DNA of 53,131 bases from Candidatus Methylomirabilota bacterium (GTDB lineage Bacteria > Methylomirabilota > Methylomirabilia > Rokubacteriales > CSP1-6), in the NCBI GenBank assembly GCA_035315345.1, contig DATFYA010000226.1:1-53131 (forward strand), given 5' to 3'. A model generated the notes under the pieces. That model worked only from the letters and a program-made list of their open reading frames with translations, did no database searches and had not been told where the DNA came from. A program made the position numbers and the translations under genes. The number at the start of each line of letters is the position of its first letter. Position 1 is the stretch's first letter. Of the stretch, positions 25,293-36,398 are shown piece by piece.

Positions 25293-25445
25293 TCACTTTC
25301 GCATCATGGGTCCCCAACTCATGGGCAGCTTGGGGTCGGCCGCGGTCGAAGATTTCGCCGGTCCATAGCTCGTCAGAACGCCGGCCTCCAGCGCCGCCTT
25401 CGCATGGCCGATCTTGTCCATTGTCGAACCGTTGTGGGTGGGCAT
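25293..25445 (-). CDS. Putative RiPP precursor peptide, 50 residues
   Basis: A small gene with a strong ribosome binding site (AGAGGAGGAA at 25460-25451, GGAGG seven bases before ATG 25445). The N-terminal half (to about residue 25) is leader-like, with a helix-prone stretch IGHAKAALEAGVL. The C-terminal half carries two related motifs, Ser26-Tyr-Gly-Pro-Ala-Lys and Ser43-Trp-Gly-Pro-Met-Met-Arg-Lys, and ends at Lys50. Arg49 is the only Arg and Tyr27 and Trp44 are the only aromatic residues besides two His. It sits upstream of a GrrM-like maturase. No Gly-rich GrrA-type repeat is present, so it would be a different precursor class. No protease gene is adjacent. Confidence 0.75.
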   Translation of the reverse strand: MPTHNGSTMDKIGHAKAALEAGVLTSYGPAKSSTAADPKLPMSWGPMMRK

Positions 25446-25521
25446 CAATCTTCCTCCTCTCGTGAGAATTGCAGGAAAGCATCGGATCCCTCTCGCCAAC
25501 ATTCCGGGAGGGTGGCGGGAG

Positions 25522-25548
25522 GTTATCATGACGACCCCACCCTGACAA
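25522..25548 (-). promoter_or_regulatory. Candidate promoter for the RiPP precursor operon
   Basis: On the minus strand, TTGTCA (25548-25543, five of six to the -35 consensus) and GATAAC (25527-25522, four of six to the -10) are separated by 15 bases. Transcripts would start near 25515, giving a leader of about 70 bases before the precursor. The short spacer makes it a tentative call. Confidence 0.35.
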
Positions 25549-25600
25549 GCGACCCGGCTCGATGCCGAGCTCCGGCTCAAGTCGACGCGGATTCGACCGA

Positions 25601-25759
25601 TTGACCGGGCGCGGCCCTCGTAGAGAATAGCAGCCCGGAGGGCTTCGTGGACCGACTCGACGGCAAGGTGGTCGTGGTCACGGGCGCCAGCCGCGGCATC
25701 GACGCCGACCGGGCGCGGCTCTTCGCGGCGGAGGCGACCACGTGGTCTGCGCGGCCCGC
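25601..25759 (+). pseudogene. Broken duplicate of the SDR gene 5' end (direct repeat of 15842-15998)
   Basis: Aligns along its length with 15842-15998, including the non-coding start TTGACCGGGCGCGG and the GAGAATAGC segment, at roughly four bases in five. The frame from GTG 25647 reads DRLDGKVVVVTGASRGIDADRARLFAAE. The last Gly of the cofactor loop is replaced by Asp. A one-base deletion after FAAE shifts the frame before VVCAAR. The copy ends there. Confidence 0.85.
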
Positions 25760-25813
25760 AAGACCGCCCGCGCGCTCGGCCTCGCCATCCCGCCCGGGCT
25801 CCTCGCGCGGGCC
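25760..25813 (+). pseudogene. C-terminal scrap of a PF04392-type solute-binding protein
   Basis: Joined without a gap to the SDR fragment, 18 codons read KTARALGLAIPPGLLARA. This is the C-terminal signature of the substrate-binding family seen complete at 2729-3712 (KTAKALGLTIPPTLLLRA). It cannot work alone and marks a recombination joint. Confidence 0.7.
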
Positions 25814-25932
25814 TCATCAACTGGCTCTTCAAGACCTACTGGGCCTACCGTCGCGAGTTCCCGATGCTGCTCGCCCAGCCGGCTCACGCCCACCTCCGGA
25901 TCGTCCGCCTGCGCCGGCCGCGCGAGGCTTGA
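25813..25932 (+). pseudogene. Unidentified gene tail in recombination debris
   Basis: In the next frame, about 39 codons (INWLFKTYWAYRREFP, then LLAQPAHAHLRIVRLRRP) end at TGA 25930. The composition looks protein-like, but I do not recognise the family, and there is no start codon or ribosome binding site. Most likely it is the 3' end of a lost gene. From 25933 to 26014 I see only the ribosome binding site of the next gene. Confidence 0.4.
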
Positions 25933-26014
25933 AGTGTGGCTCGTCGGCCTCTCGTCCGGCTGACTTGACGACGGCGCCCCCCCGGCGCAAGATGCGCGGG
26001 CGGAGGACGGGCCC

Positions 26015-27061
26015 ATGCACTTCGGGATCTTCCTGGAAGAGCGGCGCCGCGGCGTCAGCGAGAGCGCCACCCTGCGCGAGACGATCGAGCTGGCCGACGC
26101 GGCGGAGGCCGGCGGGCTCGACGGCGTCTGGCTCGGCGAGATCCACTTCAACGGCAACCGCTCGATCCAGTCCGCGCCGCTGGCCCTGGCCAGCTTCATG
26201 GCCGCCCGCACGCGCCGCGTGCGCGTGGGCATCGCGGTGCAGGTGCTGCCGCTCGGCAATCCGCTGCGCATCGCCGAGGAAGCGGCCACCGTCGATCAGC
26301 TGAGCGAGGGCCGGCTCGACTTCGGAGTGGGCCGCAGCGGCTCGGCCCGCACCTACGATCTGCTCGGCGTGCCCTACGGCGAGAGCCAGGCGCGCTTCCT
26401 CGAGTCGCTCGAGATCCTCCGCCTGGCCTGGGCCGGCAAGCCGTTCAGCTACGACGGCGCGTTCTACCGCGTCCGCAACGTGACGGTCTCGCCGACCCCG
26501 TACCAGATCCCGCATCCGCCGATGCGCATGGCCGCCAACTCGCCCGAGACCTTCCCCCAGGTCGCGCGCCTCGGCCTGCCGCTGTTCATCGGCCTGCGCG
26601 ATCTCGACATCCCGTTGCTGCGCGGGCACCTCAAGGCGTACCGCGACGCGTGGCGGGAATCGGGACAGGCCGGCGAGCCGAACGTCTACCTGCGGATCCC
26701 GGTGTACGCGGCGCCGACCGAGACGGCCGCGCGCGAGGAGCCGCGCGAGGCGATGACCTACTTCTTCCAGCGGCACATCGAGCTGATCCGCTCCGGCCTC
26801 GGGCGCGGGGACACCGGCCCGGGCGACCGGCGCCAGGCCATGGCGGAGCGGATCGCCGCGATGCCGTACGACGAGCTCTTGAAGACGCGCGTCGCGTTCG
26901 GCACCGCGGCGTCACTGCGGGAGCGCCTGGGCGAGATCGCGGAGGACCTGGGGCTCGACGGCATCGTGGCCGAGCTGAACCCCTCGGGCCTCCTCTCCCT
27001 CGATCAGATGAAGCGGACGCTCGCCATCCTCATCCGCGAGGTGATCCCTACGTTCCGGTGA
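26015..27061 (+). CDS. LLM-class flavin-dependent oxidoreductase
   Basis: A 348-residue luciferase-like monooxygenase (TIM barrel, FMN or F420 as cofactor). Family features are MHFGIFLEERRRG, ADAAEAGGLDGVWLGEIHF, TRRVRVGIAVQVLPLGNPLRIAEEAATVDQLSEGRLDFGVGRSGS, and a C-terminal rejoining region. It probably hydroxylates or oxidises an organic sulfur, nitrogen or carbonyl substrate; the substrate is unknown. GGAGGA lies nine bases before ATG 26015. It overlaps the convergent hydrolase by 14 bases. Paralogues of the same superfamily are at 41068, 42678 and 52384. Confidence 0.9.
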   Translation: MHFGIFLEERRRGVSESATLRETIELADAAEAGGLDGVWLGEIHFNGNRSIQSAPLALASFMAARTRRVRVGIAVQVLPLGNPLRIAEEAATVDQLSEGRLDFGVGRSGSARTYDLLGVPYGESQARFLESLEILRLAWAGKPFSYDGAFYRVRNVTVSPTPYQIPHPPMRMAANSPETFPQVARLGLPLFIGLRDLDIPLLRGHLKAYRDAWRESGQAGEPNVYLRIPVYAAPTETAAREEPREAMTYFFQRHIELIRSGLGRGDTGPGDRRQAMAERIAAMPYDELLKTRVAFGTAASLRERLGEIAEDLGLDGIVAELNPSGLLSLDQMKRTLAILIREVIPTFR

Positions 27062-27812
27062 CGAAGGCCTGGACGCGCTTCCACGCGTCGGCCGAGGCCT
27101 CCGCGAACTCGGCGTATTTCCGGTCGAAGAAGCTGTGCGGCGCGCCCTCGTACACCTTCTGCTCGTGCTTGACCCCCGCCTTGCGGCACGCCTGGTCGAA
27201 GGCCTCCACGTCCGCGGGCGGAATGCCCTCGTCGGCCCCGCCGAAGATCGAGAGCACCGGCGCCTTGTAGCGTGACACCGCGTCGATCGGCTTGGGCCGG
27301 TCCGGCCACCGCTTCAGCCCGAGCGGCCAGCCGTAGAAGCCGATGACGCCGGCGTAGCCGAGCCCGCTCGCCGCCTGCAGGTAGGAGAGCCCCCCGCCGA
27401 AGCAGAAGCCCACCGAGTAGAGTGACTTCACCTGCCCGCCGTCCGGCGTGCGCAGGTAAGCCGCCGCGGCCGCGATGTCGGCCTGCAGCTGATCCGGCTT
27501 GGTCAGCGGCACCTGCGACATGAAATCGAACTTCTCGCTGCGATCCTCGGACGGTGCGGTCCGCGCGAAGAAGTCGAGGGCCACCGCGTCCACCCCGATC
27601 TCCGCGAAGCGATCGGCCAGCTCCTTGTAGTACGGATGCAATCCTCGCACGTCCGGGATCACGACCATGCCCGCCCCGGTGGGCTTGGCCGCCCGCGCCG
27701 CGTGGGCCATGAACTTGGTGCCATCGCCCGACGTCAGCGTGAGATCGCGCGAGCCGGCGGCGCCGCCGGAGATCGGCGGAATCGGAGGAAAGGAATCGTC
27801 GTCCACGCACAT
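27048..27812 (-). CDS. Dienelactone hydrolase family protein
   Basis: A 254-residue alpha/beta hydrolase. The nucleophile elbow is GFCFGGG (Cys as in dienelactone hydrolases), the acid is Asp in FGGADEGIP, and the base is His in GAPHSFFD. Classic members open 4-carboxymethylenebut-2-en-4-olide in chloroaromatic breakdown; others are general esterases, so the substrate is open. It lies 28 bases after the SDR gene on the minus strand and is probably co-transcribed with it. Confidence 0.9.
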   Translation of the reverse strand: MCVDDDSFPPIPPISGGAAGSRDLTLTSGDGTKFMAHAARAAKPTGAGMVVIPDVRGLHPYYKELADRFAEIGVDAVALDFFARTAPSEDRSEKFDFMSQVPLTKPDQLQADIAAAAAYLRTPDGGQVKSLYSVGFCFGGGLSYLQAASGLGYAGVIGFYGWPLGLKRWPDRPKPIDAVSRYKAPVLSIFGGADEGIPPADVEAFDQACRKAGVKHEQKVYEGAPHSFFDRKYAEFAEASADAWKRVQAFVTGT

Positions 27813-27840
27813 GGTGAGATCTCCTGTGGGAGAGAGTTCG

Positions 27841-28689
27841 CTACATGTCCAGGCCGCCGTTGACGCCCCAGACCTGGCCGGTGATGTAGCTCGACGCGTC
27901 GGCGGCCAGGAAGTGCACGACGCGCGCGACCTCCTCGGGCTTGCCCAGCCGCCCGAGCGGGATCTGGCCGACGATGCGCTCCAGCACCTTGGCCGGGATG
28001 TGCTCGAGCATCTCGGTGCCGATGAAGCCGGGCGTCACCGTGTTCACGGTCAGCCCGACCCCGTGGGTCTCGGTGAGCCGTCCCGCCTTGCCGAGCAGGA
28101 ACGCGGCCTCGCGGGCCAGGGTCTTGGTGAGGCCGAACAGGCCCGACTTCGACGCCGCGTAGTTGGCCTGGCCGATGTTGCCCATCTCGCCGATCACGCT
28201 CGACACGTTCACGATGCGCCCGCTCCCCCGCTCCGCCATGTGACGCAGGGCGGCCTGCGACAGGAAGAACGCCCCGGAGAGGTTGACGTTGAGGACCTTG
28301 AACCAATCCTCGTCGGAGAGCTTGAGCACCGTCTTGTCGATGGTGATGCCCGCGTTGTTGACCAGGATGTCGAGGCGCCCGTGGGCCGAGATCACCTCGT
28401 CGATGGTGCGCCGGCAGTCGCCGGCGTCGCCCACGTTGCCCTTGTGGATGCTGACCGCGGTGCCGTAGGTCGAGGCGAAGCTGTCGCGAAACCTGCCGGC
28501 CGCGTCGTCGTTGCCCGCGTAGCCGGCGGCCAGGGTGGCGCCCTGGCTGGCCAGGCTGCGACAGATCGCGGCGCCGATGCCGCGCGTGCCGCCGGTGACG
28601 AAGGCCACGCGCTTGCGGAGCTTGTCCCCCGCGTGCGCGGCGACGTTGTCGTGCTGGGTGATGTCCAGGACCGAGGGAGTGGTCGTCAT
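27841..28689 (-). CDS. SDR, acetoacetyl-CoA reductase (PhaB)-like
   Basis: A 282-residue SDR with VAFVTGGTRGIGAAICRSLA, NNAGITIDKTVLKLSDEDWFKVLNVNLSG, the catalytic Ser in NVSSVIGEMG, and the Tyr-x3-Lys in NYAASKSGL. The late block NTVTPGFIGTEML...IVGQIPLGRLGKPEE is close to PhaB, which reduces acetoacetyl-CoA to 3-hydroxybutyryl-CoA for polyhydroxybutyrate. FabG-like function cannot be excluded. An unusual stretch of about 40 residues precedes the Rossmann fold. ATG 28689 is chosen for its GGAGG nine bases upstream. No phaC or phaA is near. Confidence 0.85.
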   Translation of the reverse strand: MTTTPSVLDITQHDNVAAHAGDKLRKRVAFVTGGTRGIGAAICRSLASQGATLAAGYAGNDDAAGRFRDSFASTYGTAVSIHKGNVGDAGDCRRTIDEVISAHGRLDILVNNAGITIDKTVLKLSDEDWFKVLNVNLSGAFFLSQAALRHMAERGSGRIVNVSSVIGEMGNIGQANYAASKSGLFGLTKTLAREAAFLLGKAGRLTETHGVGLTVNTVTPGFIGTEMLEHIPAKVLERIVGQIPLGRLGKPEEVARVVHFLAADASSYITGQVWGVNGGLDM

Positions 28690-28795
28690 GGTCGGTTCCT
28701 CCCGATGAGCCTCTGCCGATGAGCGCGGTCGACCGCCGGCCGGCACATCCTGGCAAATCCCCATCGCGGAGTCAAACGGCGTACAATCCCCGTTC

Positions 28796-30079
28796 GTGCG
28801 TCTGCCCATCTTCTACGGCTGGATCATCGTGGCCGTCGTCTTCGTCACCATGGGGGTAGGCGTCAACGCCCGCACCGCGTTCTCGCTGCTCTTCCCGCCC
28901 ATCCTGGCCGAGTTCGGCTGGGAGCGCGGCGTCACCGCCGGCGCGTTCTCGTTCGGCTTCCTGGTCTCGGCCGCGCTCAGCCCCTCGCTGGGCCGCCTGA
29001 TGGATCGCCGCGGGCCGCGCGTGGTGATCGAGCTCGGCGTGCTCCTGATCGGCACCGGCCTGCTGCTCGCGACGCAGGTGACGCGCCCGTGGCACCTCTA
29101 CGCCACGCTCGGGGTGATGGTGGGCGGCGGCAGCGTCTGCCTGGGCTACACCGGCCAGTCGCTGTTCCTGCCCGACTGGTTCGTGCGGCGCCGCGGCCTC
29201 GCGATGAGCCTGGCCTTCTCCGGCGTGGGCGTGGGATCGATGATCATCCTGCCGTGGAGCCAGGCCCTCATCGGCCGCTCGGGCTGGCGCGCGGCGTGCT
29301 GGGCGCTGGGCCTGCTCGTCCTGCTGCTGCTCGTCCCGCTGAATCTCCTGCTGCGCCGGCGGCCCCAGGACCTGGGCCTCGAGCCCGACGGCGACCGCGC
29401 CGCCGCCGGCGCCGCCGCGGCGCGGCCCTCCAACGTGGTGGACGCGGCGTGGGCCGCGGTGGACTGGACGCTGGCCCGCGCCAGCCGCACCGCGCGCTTC
29501 TGGTGGATCGCAAGCGGCTACTTCCTCGGACTCTTCGCGTGGTACGCGGTGCAGGTGCACCAGACCAAGTACTTGATCGAGATCGGCTTCACGCCCGGCG
29601 ACGCGGCGTGGGCGCTCGGCTTCGTGAGCCTGGCCGGCATCCCCGGCCAGATCGCCCTCGGCTGGTTGTCGGACCGCATCGGCCGCGAGTGGGTCTGGAC
29701 GGTCGGCGCCCTCGGCTTCGCGATCTGCTACGCGACGCTGCTGCTCCTGGCCGCCTCACCCACCATGCCGCTGCTCTACGTGATGGTGATCGCCCAGGGC
29801 ATGCTCGGCTACGGCCTCACCTCGGTGGTGGGCGCGATTCCCGCCGAGATCTTCCAGGGCCGGCACTACGGCTCGATCTTCGGCACGCTCATGCTGTCCT
29901 CGATCGCGGGCGGCGCGGTCGGCCCGTGGCTCACCGGCGTGCTCTACGACCGCACCGGCAGCTACACCCTGCCCTTCTGGATCGCGATCGCCTGCTGCGT
30001 GGTCTCGGCGGTGACGATCTGGCTCGCCGCGCCCCGCAAGGTGCGCGCGGTGTCCGGGCGCCTGCGCGCGAGCGTCTGA
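28796..30079 (+). CDS. MFS transporter
   Basis: A 427-residue major facilitator with twelve hydrophobic segments in two halves. It starts at GTG 28796 with [28 protein letters not shown]. The loop 2-3 motif is [11 protein letters not shown] and the loop 8-9 equivalent is [15 protein letters not shown]. Overall it looks like the oxalate/formate or monocarboxylate branch (NarK/OFA-like), but the substrate is unknown. It is divergent from the PhaB-like gene, and a fused ABC exporter starts 27 bases downstream. Confidence 0.9.
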   Translation: MRLPIFYGWIIVAVVFVTMGVGVNARTAFSLLFPPILAEFGWERGVTAGAFSFGFLVSAALSPSLGRLMDRRGPRVVIELGVLLIGTGLLLATQVTRPWHLYATLGVMVGGGSVCLGYTGQSLFLPDWFVRRRGLAMSLAFSGVGVGSMIILPWSQALIGRSGWRAACWALGLLVLLLLVPLNLLLRRRPQDLGLEPDGDRAAAGAAAARPSNVVDAAWAAVDWTLARASRTARFWWIASGYFLGLFAWYAVQVHQTKYLIEIGFTPGDAAWALGFVSLAGIPGQIALGWLSDRIGREWVWTVGALGFAICYATLLLLAASPTMPLLYVMVIAQGMLGYGLTSVVGAIPAEIFQGRHYGSIFGTLMLSSIAGGAVGPWLTGVLYDRTGSYTLPFWIAIACCVVSAVTIWLAAPRKVRAVSGRLRASV

Positions 30080-30106
30080 GGCGGGCCGGATGCGGTATCC
30101 TGCGCC

Positions 30107-33700
<3,594 letters not shown>

Positions 33701-33724
33701 CCCCCCGCCCGGCTGTCAACGATC

Positions 33725-33773
33725 GGCCCCATCGGTTCGTCTATACGGTAGACGCACGGAACCGATCGGGGCC
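33725..33773. promoter_or_regulatory. Nested perfect dyad/hairpin upstream of the Spy-like gene
   Basis: The outer arms (33725-33738 and 33759-33773) pair fully except for one bulged C. Inside lies GTCTA-TACGG-TAGAC (33739-33753), a second perfect dyad. It could be a terminator of the ABC exporter, but no T-run follows. It could also be an operator for a dimeric regulator or a structured leader of the Spy-like gene, whose ATG is 38 bases further on. The inner dyad looks operator-like. Confidence 0.6.
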
Positions 33774-33811
33774 TCGGGCCCCGCGCTCAACACGTCAAGG
33801 AGGATCGACAC

Positions 33812-34462
33812 ATGAAGGCAGGCACCTTGCTGACCCGCAGCACATTCGGAGGGTTGGCGCTGGCTCTCGGACTGACATTGCCGGCGGCCGCCGAGCCGCC
33901 CGCCGACACGCAGCTGGCTCAAGCCACTCCCGCCCCGGCGCCGGGCGGGCATCCGCAGTGGGGACAGCGGCCGGACGGCGGCCGCGGCATGCACGGCCAT
34001 CATGGCTGGCACCGGCGCGGAAAAGCCCACCGGTTCTCGCTGGCCCGGCTGGCCCTGCGCCATCAGAAGGAGCTCGGACTGAGCACGACGCAGGTCGACA
34101 GCCTGCGGAAGCTGGGCGTCGACGCTCGGCGTGACGCCATCAAGCGGGAGGCCGATCTCAAGCTGGCCCGGGTGGATCTGGGCACCCTGATGATGCCGGA
34201 CCCGGCCGATCCCAACCGCGCCCGCGACATGGGGAAGATCGAGGCCAAGGTGCGCGACATCGAGAAGCTGCGTGCCGATGCCAAGATCGCGCAGATCCGC
34301 ACGATGGAGCAGAGCCGCCAGGTGCTGACGCCGGAGCAGCGCGAGAAGCTGCGCGCGGTGCTGGCCCAGCGCTGGCAGCATCGCGGCCCCCAGCCCGGCT
34401 CGGGGACGCGGGGCATGGCGCCAGAGGAGGACGGCACCCACCGGCCCGCGACCACTGGCTAG
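33812..34462 (+). CDS. Spy/CpxP-like periplasmic protein
   Basis: A 216-residue exported protein. It has a signal peptide ([19 protein letters not shown]), a His/Gly-rich linker ([15 protein letters not shown]), and an all-helical region with two LTxxQ-type motifs, [13 protein letters not shown] and [13 protein letters not shown], which mark the Spy/CpxP family. Relatives are ATP-independent chaperones or metal-stress sensors of the periplasm; the His-rich linker may bind metal. AAGGAGG lies nine bases before ATG 33812. A strong dyad precedes it and a REP-like palindrome follows, so it is probably a single-gene unit with its own regulation. Confidence 0.82.
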   Translation: MKAGTLLTRSTFGGLALALGLTLPAAAEPPADTQLAQATPAPAPGGHPQWGQRPDGGRGMHGHHGWHRRGKAHRFSLARLALRHQKELGLSTTQVDSLRKLGVDARRDAIKREADLKLARVDLGTLMMPDPADPNRARDMGKIEAKVRDIEKLRADAKIAQIRTMEQSRQVLTPEQREKLRAVLAQRWQHRGPQPGSGTRGMAPEEDGTHRPATTG

Positions 34463-34468
34463 CCGACC

Positions 34469-34518
34469 GGGGTCAGGTCTTGCATTCCGACAAATGTCGG
34501 AATGCAAGACCTGACCCC
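34469..34518. repeat. REP-like palindrome, copy 2 (perfect)
   Basis: A 50-base palindrome: arms 34469-34492 and 34495-34518 are perfectly complementary around AA. The arm begins GGGGTCAGGTCTTGCATT, as in 15751-15777. Just after this shared part, an A-T pair in copy 1 is a C-G pair here, a compensatory change. It lies six bases from the stop of the Spy-like gene and two from the stop of the convergent oxygenase, so it can terminate both. Confidence 0.9.
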
Positions 34519-34520
34519 AT

Positions 34521-35411
34521 CTAGAGATACGCGGGATCCGCGGTGGGGGCGTCGCCGGCCACCGTGGTGCGATGCATGACGCGCTGGTGGCGGGCGCTGT
34601 CCCAGAGCCGGCCGCGATGCAGCACGCAGCGGTTGTCCCACATCACGAGGTCGCCCACCTGCCAGCGGTGCCGGTAGACGCGGTCGGGCCGCACCGTGTG
34701 CTCCAGCAGCTTCAGGATGAGCATGCGGCTCTCGTCCAGGCCGAGCCCCTCGATATACCAGGCGTGCGAGCCGATGTAGAGCGCCTGGCGGCCATTGCGC
34801 GGGTTGGCGCGTACCAGCGCGTGGCGCACCGGCGGATAGTCGCGGCCGATCTCGGTGCCGATGCCGGGGTCGATCAGGCTCCGCGAGAAGCCGAAGCTGT
34901 GGACGACGATCTTTCCGTCGACCTGACGCCGCAGGTCTTCCGGTAGGCTCTCGTAGGCCACCCGCATGCTGGCGAACTCGGTCTCGCCGCCTTCGGGCGG
35001 GATGACCCGGGCCGACAGCGCGGAGGAATGCGCGGGCACCGGCTTGAACGAGCTGTCGCTGTGCCAGAGCTGATTGCCGGATTGGTACAGCATCCGGCGA
35101 TCGTCCCATCCCATCAGCTTGCCCTGGGCGTCGGTGTTCGAGAGATCCACGATGTGGGCGCCCAGGCGGTCCTCCCCGCCGAGCGTCCGCACGGTGGTCT
35201 CGAGCGGGCCCCACCGCTCGCTGAACGCCATCTGCTGCTCGTCGCTCAAGCTTTGGCCGTGGAAGACCAGCACCGAGTAGTCGTCGAAGGCCAGCGCGAT
35301 GCGATCGAAGGTGGCGTCGTCGAGCGGTCGGGTGAGGTCGACGCCGGAGACCTCGGCCGCGAACGCGGGGTGAGCGGGAGTGATCGTCAGCGAGCTGGTG
35401 CCGATCGCCAT
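34521..35411 (-). CDS. TauD/TfdA-family Fe(II)/2OG dioxygenase
   Basis: A 296-residue dioxygenase. The iron ligands are seen in LWHSDSSFKP (His-x-Asp) and in the C-terminal VLHRGRLWD/RVMHRTTV region, which also holds the 2OG-binding Arg. NPRNGRQALYIGSHAWYIEGL is typical of the TfdA branch, which cleaves aryloxyalkanoate herbicides or sulfonates. The true substrate is unknown. It lies 74 bases downstream of a sugar-type ABC permease on the same strand, so the transporter may import its substrate or a carbon source released from it. Confidence 0.9.
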   Translation of the reverse strand: MAIGTSSLTITPAHPAFAAEVSGVDLTRPLDDATFDRIALAFDDYSVLVFHGQSLSDEQQMAFSERWGPLETTVRTLGGEDRLGAHIVDLSNTDAQGKLMGWDDRRMLYQSGNQLWHSDSSFKPVPAHSSALSARVIPPEGGETEFASMRVAYESLPEDLRRQVDGKIVVHSFGFSRSLIDPGIGTEIGRDYPPVRHALVRANPRNGRQALYIGSHAWYIEGLGLDESRMLILKLLEHTVRPDRVYRHRWQVGDLVMWDNRCVLHRGRLWDSARHQRVMHRTTVAGDAPTADPAYL

Positions 35412-35485
35412 GCGCGCCTCCTGGTGGCCGATTCTAGCCGCGGGCGCGCGGCCAACTCAAGCGGGGCGGCAAGACCCGCTGAGGA

Positions 35486-36385
35486 TCAGCCCTTCACCGA
35501 GCCCGCGACCAGCCCCTCCACCATCCAGCGGTGGATGAAGACATAGAGGGCGACCACCGGAATGGTGGTGATCACGGAGGCGGCCATGAGCTGACCCCAG
35601 TGGAAGACGTCGCCGTAGATGAGCAGGTTGAGTCCGACCGGCACCGTGATGGCCTTCTCGTCCTGGATGAAGACGAGCGCGTAGAGGAACTCGTTCCAGG
35701 ACAGGGTGAACGCGAAGATGGCCGAGGCCACCAGTCCCGGCGCGGCCAGGGGTAGCAGCACGCGCAGGAACGCGGTGATGCGGCCGGCGCCGTCGATCAG
35801 GGCCGCTTCTTCCAGCTCGTCGGGCAGCGCCTTGAAGAAGCCGATCAGCAGCCAGGTGCAGAACGGCACCGTGAAGGTCGGATACGAGAGGAACAGCGAC
35901 GAGAGATGGTTGGTGGCGCCCAGCTCGGTCAGCACCCGGTAGAGCGGGATGAACAGCAGGGCGGGCGGAATGAGGTACAGGATGAGGATGAGGCTCGCCA
36001 CCGACTCGCGGCCCGGGAAGCGGAGCCGCGCCACCGCGTAGCCGGCGAGGCTGGCGATCACGGTGGTGGTCGCGGTCACCACTAGCGCGGTGACGATGCT
36101 GTTGCGCAGCCAGAGGGGGAACCGGGTGTCGGTCCAGAGACCGGTGTAGTTCTCCCAGGTGAAGGGGCTCGGCACGTAGATGCTGGTGGCGAACTGGATC
36201 TGCTCGTAGGTCTTGAACGACATGCTGGCGATCCACCAGAACGGCACCAGGATGACGAGCAGGAACAGGAGCATGCCCGCCGCGGTGAGGGCTTTCAGCC
36301 GGCGCTTCTTGTTCTGAATGGGGGGGAGCGGCGGCGCTCCTCCCCCATGCCCCCCCACCGCCTCGTTCAGCGCGTTCGTGGCCAT
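35486..36385 (-). CDS. ABC transporter permease, MalG-like
   Basis: A 299-residue inner-membrane permease with six predicted helices. The binding-protein-dependent motif is EEAALIDGAGRITAFLRVLLPLAAPGL (EAA loop that contacts the ATPase). A Pro/Gly-rich N-terminal stretch (GGHGGGAPPLPPIQNKKRR) before the first helix is unusual and comes from a C-rich tract at 36320-36360. It pairs with the upstream permease and lies 13 bases after it. Substrate class: carbohydrate or polyol-like, by family. Confidence 0.9.
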   Translation of the reverse strand: MATNALNEAVGGHGGGAPPLPPIQNKKRRLKALTAAGMLLFLLVILVPFWWIASMSFKTYEQIQFATSIYVPSPFTWENYTGLWTDTRFPLWLRNSIVTALVVTATTTVIASLAGYAVARLRFPGRESVASLILILYLIPPALLFIPLYRVLTELGATNHLSSLFLSYPTFTVPFCTWLLIGFFKALPDELEEAALIDGAGRITAFLRVLLPLAAPGLVASAIFAFTLSWNEFLYALVFIQDEKAITVPVGLNLLIYGDVFHWGQLMAASVITTIPVVALYVFIHRWMVEGLVAGSVKG

Positions 36386-36398
36386 GTGTCGTTCGCCG

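Noticed and set aside
36318-36362. G-run/C-run tract resembling the GC-rich repeat element
   Set aside because: It lacks the shared core blocks (GCAGTTCCC, GGAACGGGTC) and lies inside the MalG-like gene, coding for Gly/Pro residues.
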